Made by a program: the position numbers and the translations under genes
Notes under the pieces: model-generated
Told to the model about the DNA's origin: nothing
Databases searched by the model: none
What the model saw: only the letters and a program-made list of their open reading frames with translations
Shown: positions 55,373-59,726 of the stretch, piece by piece
Layout of the letters: each line of letters opens with the position of its first letter
Position numbering within the stretch: the stretch's first letter is position 1
IMG/VR virus record: IMGVR_UViG_3300009285_001239
Location: 1 to 59,726 of that record
Length of the DNA stretch: 59,726 nt
Strand: one strand, 5' to 3'
Source of the DNA: a virus

Positions 55373-55495
55373 TCACCACTCGTTCCAGTCCCACCCTTTA
55401 AATACCTGACCGAACCAGTATAACACACCCACCAACACTATTCCGGCTAAACCCAACAAAATACCAGTGCCGATCATGGCTAGCTTGAAGCTCAT
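55373..55495 (-). CDS. 40-residue membrane peptide
   Basis: Joined by ATGA to the gene upstream. One hydrophobic span, LAMIGTGILLGLAGIVLVGV, followed by YWFGQVFKGWDWNEW. It probably sits in the inner membrane. Function is unknown. Confidence 0.6.
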   Translation of the reverse strand: MSFKLAMIGTGILLGLAGIVLVGVLYWFGQVFKGWDWNEW

Positions 55496-55680
55496 ACTCG
55501 TATCCCCCATCCTATATAATGCCCGCAGGCCTGCTTGACGACACACACTATCTTCTTGACTACCGCTATCCGCCCTTCTACCAACCCCCTTTTAGTGACT
55601 CGATCTACTAATACCACTGTACCCCGCTTACGCAGAGTCTTGAGTTCTTGCTGTATGAGACAAAAGCGCTCCATACTCAT
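55492..55680 (-). CDS. Hypothetical protein (62 aa)
   Basis: The ATG at 55680 overlaps the upstream membrane-peptide stop (ATGA). Product: RFCLIQQELKTLRKRGTVVL, then GRIAVVKKIVCVVKQACGHY. Beta-rich, basic, with two Cys. Function unknown. Confidence 0.6.
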   Translation of the reverse strand: MSMERFCLIQQELKTLRKRGTVVLVDRVTKRGLVEGRIAVVKKIVCVVKQACGHYIGWGIRV

Positions 55681-55772
55681 GGATGCAACACTCTCCAATA
55701 CTGCACTACTAACGGCCCAAGGGTTAGTACTATAGCCAACAAAGCTAACACAACTTGTAGATATTTACTCAT
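55677..55772 (-). CDS. 31-residue membrane peptide
   Basis: The ATG overlaps the end of the coiled-coil gene upstream by 8 nt and the stop overlaps the next ATG. The product is nearly all one span, YLQVVLALLAIVLTLGPLVV. Short lengths of this kind are hard to confirm, but both ends are coupled to neighbours. Confidence 0.5.
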   Translation of the reverse strand: MSKYLQVVLALLAIVLTLGPLVVQYWRVLHP

Positions 55773-56148
55773 TGATCTTGGCGAGTATTTCTTCAAGTTC
55801 ATCTGCCGTTTCTCCACAGCCTTCATTGCGTAACGCTTCAATGGCTATATCTCTTATCGCCTCCACCAGCATCTTCACTTGGGCCTGCAAACTGTTTGCT
55901 ACCCGCCTGCAAGCGCCGAGTTGGTTGTTCGATGTTTCCAGTTCAGAATGGGCCGCTTGATATGCTGTCTGGGCCTCACTGAGTTCCTTCTCTGCCTTCT
56001 CCGCCCTATCCCGCTCTAAGAGCAGGTCGTGGTCTTTGAGGGCGAGTTCGCGTTCGAGTTGACGAGCAAATATTCGCGGAACATAAGTATCGCCTTCATG
56101 AGTAGCATCATATCCAGATATGACATCTGTTCTCGGTGTATCACTCAT
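55765..56148 (-). CDS. Coiled-coil phage protein, SDTPRTD type (127 aa)
   Basis: It begins SDTPRTDVISGYDATHEGDT and continues FARQLERELALKDHDLLLER, with a long coiled coil and an acidic end. Proteins with this start are common, uncharacterised genes of enterobacterial phages. AAGGGG lies 6 nt before the ATG at 56148. Confidence 0.75.
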   Translation of the reverse strand: MSDTPRTDVISGYDATHEGDTYVPRIFARQLERELALKDHDLLLERDRAEKAEKELSEAQTAYQAAHSELETSNNQLGACRRVANSLQAQVKMLVEAIRDIAIEALRNEGCGETADELEEILAKINE

Positions 56149-56375
56149 TTGATTCCCCTTTCGAGCAGCAGGGCGCGGATGATTTTTACTAATTGGTGCT
56201 CCGCACCCCAATCCAGAATAACGGCTTTTGCCTTCTTCTCCGCCTCGGTTTCGATGTGAGGTGCGGCGTCGAACATGGCTTGAAAACCGGCTACATGCGT
56301 GTAATCTTCCATCTCGTCAATAGCCTTTAGCATTTTGTCTGTCGGCTCGCGGGAGATAAGTTTATGTTGGGTCAT
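56145..56375 (-). CDS. Hypothetical protein (76 aa)
   Basis: Soluble and helical: ISREPTDKMLKAIDEMEDYT, FQAMFDAAPHIETEAEKKAK, QLVKIIRALLLERGI. The PTDKMLKA start is common in phage accessory genes. ATGA overlaps link it to both neighbours. Confidence 0.7.
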   Translation of the reverse strand: MTQHKLISREPTDKMLKAIDEMEDYTHVAGFQAMFDAAPHIETEAEKKAKAVILDWGAEHQLVKIIRALLLERGIK

Positions 56376-56725
56376 TTAGCCTCCAGTCTGGATTTGAGGT
56401 AGGGCGGAATATCCCTTTCATACCACTGAGAAATTATGTGTTGTATGGACACCCCTTCTCTATCAAATAGCCAATCCAAGCTCTCCTTCGCCTGCCGCAG
56501 CTCGATAACTTCTCCCTCAGTAGCCGCCCATCGTTCTGTGGCAGCGTCTCGTTGCGCACGCAGGTTTATGTTGGCCTGCCGCAGTTCGGTGAGTTCGGCG
56601 GAGAGGGAGCGGAGATAATCAACTTGTTCAAGATGCCATCTATATTGAGCGTTTGTTGATTCGCAATTAGCATGATCTTTATGCCACTTTGCCAGTTCTT
56701 CAATCTTGTCCGTGTCAGTGGTCAT
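56372..56725 (-). CDS. Coiled-coil protein (117 aa)
   Basis: DKIEELAKWHKDHANCEST, then a coiled coil LSAELTELRQANINLRAQRD continuing to EGEVIELRQAKESLDWLF, and a C-terminal YERDIPPYLKSRLEAK. ATGA overlaps on both sides. Function is unknown. Confidence 0.7.
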   Translation of the reverse strand: MTTDTDKIEELAKWHKDHANCESTNAQYRWHLEQVDYLRSLSAELTELRQANINLRAQRDAATERWAATEGEVIELRQAKESLDWLFDREGVSIQHIISQWYERDIPPYLKSRLEAK

Positions 56726-56964
56726 GGCTTAATCTTAAGTCTCGGCATCCATCCATAAACGGCGCGTCCAGTGGAAGTGTGTGTATAGAACTGCACATTC
56801 TCTCCACGCCGTCTAAGTTTCCTTGCCCGCTTGGCGCATACTTTTCTGCTTATAAGTTTAAAAGCCATTGGTTGATTTACACTTTTCTCTATTTGATTTC
56901 TCAAATGTGAAATCTTTACCATCTCCATTTCCATCCTAACGGATATTTCTTTTGCCGTGGTCAT
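56722..56964 (-). CDS. Hypothetical basic protein (80 aa)
   Basis: The ATG at 56964 is preferred over a GTG at 56985. The product has TTAKEISVRMEMEMVKISHL and a basic second half with VCAKRARKLRRRGENVQFYT. It is the upstream end of the ATGA-linked set. Function is unknown. Confidence 0.65.
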   Translation of the reverse strand: MTTAKEISVRMEMEMVKISHLRNQIEKSVNQPMAFKLISRKVCAKRARKLRRRGENVQFYTHTSTGRAVYGWMPRLKIKP

Positions 56965-57046
56965 ACCTTCATCCTTCCGTTTCACTCGTTCGCTGTCAGG
57001 TTGAGGCGGGCTTCGTTGCCTTCGAGGGTGGTCTTGTCGAAGCGTT

Positions 57047-57388
57047 TCATGGCTGCCCCGGGGGTTGTGGTTGTTTTTGCCAGTGTGTTACAGAATCATA
57101 TTCCCACCCACCAAAAAATTCCCAACCTATGAATTTCATTCTCTTAACAGGGTGCAGTATTCTATTATCGGTCATAGAGCGCGGTCCGTCATTAACTATG
57201 ACGAGATAATAAGGGGCATAATGAATAAGATCATTTGACCTTAATGGTTCTGGCAATCTCTCATTACATGGAATCCACCGCTGCCTGTCCAGAAGCTCGA
57301 TCAGCTTGTGGGCGATTTGGCTTGCCTCGGTACCTTTCCATGTTTCAGAAATCTTTTCCGCCAGCTTGCGGGCTTCGTCGTCGTTCAT
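57047..57388 (-). CDS. DUF551-domain protein (113 aa)
   Basis: The start at 57388 gives NDDEARKLAEKISETWKGTE, then RQRWIPCNERLPEP, YYLVIVNDG, RMKFIGWEFFGGWEYDSVTH and WQKQPQPPGQP. The WIPC-ERLP and TH-W-P-P elements define DUF551, a small domain frequent in phages of Enterobacteriaceae. Function is unknown. Confidence 0.8.
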   Translation of the reverse strand: MNDDEARKLAEKISETWKGTEASQIAHKLIELLDRQRWIPCNERLPEPLRSNDLIHYAPYYLVIVNDGPRSMTDNRILHPVKRMKFIGWEFFGGWEYDSVTHWQKQPQPPGQP

Positions 57389-57735
57389 TTCTCTCTTTCC
57401 TGTCAATAATGAGGGTCTGGATGAGTCGCCAGTTAGTCCATATACTTTCGCTTCGACCTTTCGGTTTGGCAGGCGCACAGGCTGATACAACTCATCCTTC
57501 CCCAACACCCCGTGAACCGCACAGGGACGGTAGTAAAAACGTAGGGCTGGCCGAGGAACGCTAAGATAACCCCCTGTCGCCGTGATACCATTTCTGGCCC
57601 TATACGCAGCCCCACGCTCCTTTTGGAGACTTACATTATACATCTACCCTTATTCTTACCTCAACCTTCTACTACCCACCAGTTACTTTCCTTTATGTGA
57701 CTGACCATTACTTTACTTATTACTACTGGTGTGTA
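57389..57735. other. 347-nt stretch without a supported gene
   Basis: The DUF551 frame stays open upstream to 57643 (with VPRPALRFYYRPCAVHG and LYQPVRLPNRKVEAKVYGL), and another frame is open at 57433-57615. Neither has a well-spaced ribosome site, so either may be a shadow or an eroded gene. From 57644 to 57735 nothing is seen. Confidence 0.4.
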
Positions 57736-58119
57736 TTAACCGGCTAAGGCTAGCCGTTCCTCTTCGGTCGGGATACACAACTTCTTACCCTGATACCACT
57801 CCTCGTCCTCGAACTTCTTTTCCGACTCGACTAACGACCCGTACTTCTTGACCATCTTGAACACGTTACTCCAGTCCGGAAGACTACTCTTGGCTTTGGT
57901 ACCACTTGGTTCCAACTGGAGGTAAGTACGGCCTCGCAGATACCCATAGGCTAACTGGGCTTCTCTCGCCGCTCTTCTCAACGTATGTCTGCGATGCTCA
58001 CATAACTGACTGCGGAGTAAGGCGTTGTCCTGCCCTTTCAACTTTACTTCTTCTTGCCGAATGATACGTGCTTCTGCGGCTAACGCCTTGACTTTCACTT
58101 TCAGAAATTTGACTGACAT
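57736..58119 (-). CDS. Hypothetical basic protein (127 aa)
   Basis: Strongly basic helical start (SVKFLKVKVKALAAEARIIR), then LCEHRRHTLRRAAREAQLAY, and a more acidic end with VESEKKFEDEEWYQGKKLCI. AAGGAG precedes the ATG. It lies between the tRNA-like sequence and the small-gene island. Function is unknown. Confidence 0.7.
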   Translation of the reverse strand: MSVKFLKVKVKALAAEARIIRQEEVKLKGQDNALLRSQLCEHRRHTLRRAAREAQLAYGYLRGRTYLQLEPSGTKAKSSLPDWSNVFKMVKKYGSLVESEKKFEDEEWYQGKKLCIPTEEERLALAG

Positions 58120-58210
58120 GGTATATGCTCCTTGATTAGATTCACTGGTTGATCTGAACTACTACTCAGCTACTCAACCAGGAGGGCCGCGGGCCGGCCA
58201 TTCACGTATC

Positions 58211-58280
58211 GGGAACGCGCCACGGGAGTCGAACCCGTAGGACTGGGATTGAAAGCCCGTCCGGCTCCACAGCGACGCGT
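58211..58280 (-). tRNA. tRNA-like sequence with short D-arm (tentative)
   Basis: On the minus strand a 7-bp acceptor (ACGCGTC with GGCGCGT, one G-T pair) encloses a canonical T-arm (ACGGG-TTCGACT-CCCGT). A central hairpin GGACGGG/CCCAGTCC has the loop CTTTCAAT. The loop would read as anticodon UUC (Glu) or, shifted one base, UCA. The D-arm is cut to about 10 nt and the whole is about 67 nt, shorter than a normal tRNA. The 3' end is CCC rather than CCA. It may be a decayed tRNA. Confidence 0.45.
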
Positions 58281-58286
58281 ATTGAT

Positions 58287-58508
58287 CTATCCATTTTCTG
58301 CCTGTTTCAGCTCGTCATACCGCTCTACCCGTGCTTCCCAGGTACCGATCCTCTCGGAATGCCATGGTCCTTCTACGTAATACCCAAACATACGCAGTAG
58401 ATTAGTTGCTGCCAGCATACTGAACTGGCGTACCTGCACTGTTACTGTCGCTTTCCCGTCCCTCACCCATAGTGTTCTTGTTAGTGGGTAATACTTGGCT
58501 GTAGCCAT
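58287..58508 (-). CDS. Hypothetical protein (73 aa)
   Basis: ATAKYYPLTRTLWVRDGKAT, VTVQVRQFSMLAATNLLRMF, then EGPWHSERIGTWEARVERYD. It resembles a small alpha/beta domain. GGGGGTG precedes the ATG. The tRNA-like sequence follows its stop by 6 nt. Confidence 0.7.
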   Translation of the reverse strand: MATAKYYPLTRTLWVRDGKATVTVQVRQFSMLAATNLLRMFGYYVEGPWHSERIGTWEARVERYDELKQAENG

Positions 58509-58532
58509 CTTGGCACCCCCTGTGCTTTTCCA

Positions 58533-58796
58533 CTAGTGCATCCAGATAGGATAAAACTTCATGACGCGATAAGATTCACGGTGAGGACTGACGATCAATG
58601 GTGGCTGTCTCGGATGCGATACGATAAAGAAGGGACCATTCATTGTCCCTGTCGTCGGAGTAAATAATACCGTTAACCGACTCAGCTTGGTTTGCTTACG
58701 ATCATACCCTAGAGGTAATTCTACCTCGAACTGCCCACCGCAGTCATGGCAATAGAAATTGATACTGACCGGGCGCTGTCTTTTACTTGAAGCCAT
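58533..58796 (-). CDS. Zinc-knuckle protein (87 aa)
   Basis: The ATG at 58796 overlaps the end of the head gene by 14 nt. It begins ASSKRQRPVSINFYCHDCGG, giving one CxxC knuckle, then FEVELPLGYDRKQTKLSRL and PFFIVSHPRQPPLIVSPHRE. Only one CxxC is seen, so zinc binding is uncertain. Function unknown. Confidence 0.65.
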   Translation of the reverse strand: MASSKRQRPVSINFYCHDCGGQFEVELPLGYDRKQTKLSRLTVLFTPTTGTMNGPFFIVSHPRQPPLIVSPHRESYRVMKFYPIWMH

Positions 58797-59726
58797 CTTG
58801 GATGAGGTCTTCTGCTTTACCAATATCGGATGCCGTAATTATATCATCTTCGTTGATGGAAATCCCGACCGGTACCGGCACCAGTATGCTACGGCAGTTA
58901 TGATGATTGGGCGGGCTGAGTCTGTCCAGCTCTGGTTCGTCCATAGGAATAATCTTCCCGTCCAAGAATCGGCATACCTCTGTCGTCCGCTGATCTAGTA
59001 CGGCTGAGTACTTCATGGCCTGCATGAAGTCCGCTATGTCTGGGTCTCTCGCCGCTATCAGTCTTCCTTGGTTATAGGCTTCTGTCGCATTGGTGCGGAT
59101 GATCGTCTGCAACTGACTCGGTTCGATCGGCTCGCCATCTCTCAATACCCGATCGTTACCCACGAATGGCTCGAACATATCCGTCAACTTCTGAAGCGTG
59201 TCCCCCATCGGTTCGCCGAACTTGAGAGCATTACTCAAAACGATCTGGGCCTGCTTGACCAACTTATCATTCAGTACCCCAGTAATGGTCAGCTTCTTAG
59301 CATCCAACCATCTTAATGCTTCTTGCGGGCTGAATAATGGCTCGTTCTGAAATGCTTTAGTAGCGCTAAAGGTGCTACTTATCTTCTTACTAACTATATA
59401 TGAGCCCCCTTCCAACTCCTTAGAAATAGAAAATCCAGTTTTGGTGTAAAACCCGATATTAGAATCATCTACCTCAGCTGAAATAGTTTTAGCCCCGTAT
59501 TTATTTTTAACGGTGTTAGTATACTCATTAACCAACTTCCTACCATTACCTGCAGAAAGTGAGCCAAGCATTTCTATTTTAGCGTCACTTGTTTTAAAAT
59601 CCATTCTTCCGGCAAGGGCGCCAGATACTTCTCCTTTACTAGTTACTACATATAAATATGTGCGACCTTTACGTAAACTAAGATTTTTATTGGTTTTGAT
59701 ATTATCAGATAGTACTCGGTCAATAT
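58783..59726 (-). CDS. Mu gpF-like minor head protein with GNAT-like domain (5' end outside window)
   Basis: The frame is open to the window edge, so the start is not seen; 40 codons lie upstream of the first ATG at 59604. The C-terminal half carries the MuF domain: IIRTNATEAYNQGRLIAARD, MKYSAVLDQRTTEVCRFLDG and RLSPPNHHNCRSILVPV. The N-terminal part looks like an acetyltransferase: TYLYVVTSKGEVSGALAGR, LGSLSAGNGRKLVNEYTNTV (acetyl-CoA loop) and DDSNIGFYTKTGFSISKEL (GNAT motif B). MuF proteins are portal-associated and may enter the host. Such a fusion suggests a virion-delivered effector. Confidence 0.8.
   Translation of the reverse strand, partial: IDRVLSDNIKTNKNLSLRKGRTYLYVVTSKGEVSGALAGRMDFKTSDAKIEMLGSLSAGNGRKLVNEYTNTVKNKYGAKTISAEVDDSNIGFYTKTGFSISKELEGGSYIVSKKISSTFSATKAFQNEPLFSPQEALRWLDAKKLTITGVLNDKLVKQAQIVLSNALKFGEPMGDTLQKLTDMFEPFVGNDRVLRDGEPIEPSQLQTIIRTNATEAYNQGRLIAARDPDIADFMQAMKYSAVLDQRTTEVCRFLDGKIIPMDEPELDRLSPPNHHNCRSILVPVPVGISINEDDIITASDIGKAEDLIQDGFK

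Noticed and set aside
58181-58200. GC-rich GGCC repeats taken as a possible terminator
   Set aside because: The stems are only 4 bp and no T-run follows on either strand.
1-59726. CRISPR array, IS element, integrase or attachment site
   Set aside because: No regularly spaced repeats, transposase or recombinase were seen. The only mobile element found is the QueE intein.

Overview
The window is most of the genome of a lytic, tailed double-stranded DNA phage of a Gram-negative host. Evidence for the host type is an embedded Rz/Rz1 spanin pair, a porin-like protein ending in Phe, and lipoprotein and periplasmic signal peptides. It is most likely a siphovirus: there is a tape-measure protein and a tail-tube protein, but no contractile sheath, and head genes of Mu type. 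No integrase, IS element or CRISPR array was found, and terminase and portal are not in the window. Almost every gene is on the minus strand, so transcription runs from high to low coordinates; one partial plus-strand ORF meets it at the extreme left. The 7-deazaguanine gene set recalls the Queuovirinae-type siphoviruses, but that placement is inference.

Layout in transcription order. 59.7-57.7 kb: a partial Mu gpF-like head protein carrying a GNAT-like domain, small proteins and a short tRNA-like sequence. 57.4-54.7 kb: an accessory run of small genes linked by ATGA overlaps. 54.7-48.9 kb: a glycosyltransferase, then protease/scaffold, decoration, major capsid and head-completion proteins. 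48.9-47.6 kb: a small island with a broken gene. 47.6-37.1 kb: a glycosyltransferase-methyltransferase-glycosyltransferase fusion, connectors, tail tube, tail chaperone with a frame -1 extension, tape measure and hub-like protein. 37.1-34.9 kb: lysis (amidase, two holin-like membrane proteins, secreted nuclease, spanins).

From about 34.9 kb there are new promoters and small genes, several with repeated leader hairpins. These are followed by a MoxR ATPase / DUF3150-like / metallopeptidase-VWA module (32.4-29.1 kb) and a cluster of small paralogous proteins. Next, 27.1-4 kb holds replication, recombination and DNA modification: QueE (interrupted by an intein), DnaB-like helicase, SNF2-like helicase, primase, QueD, FolE, a class V aminotransferase, QueC, DpdA-like transglycosylase, DnaN-like clamp, UDG-DNA polymerase A fusion, clamp loader, gp32-like protein, RecA/UvsX, PD-(D/E)xK nuclease and SbcD/SbcC. 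The left 4 kb holds small basic proteins, an outer-membrane-like barrel and three more paralogs.

FolE, QueD, QueE and QueC should make preQ0 from GTP, and the DpdA-like enzyme should exchange it for guanine in phage DNA, which would protect it from restriction. An aminotransferase gene overlapping queC suggests the base may be elaborated further. The points of greatest interest are the QueE intein placed inside the radical-SAM cysteine motif, that aminotransferase, a dispersed family of eight or nine small proteins sharing a C-terminal TKRxLL-type motif, the GT-MT-GT fusion, the GNAT-MuF fusion and the repeated leader hairpins.
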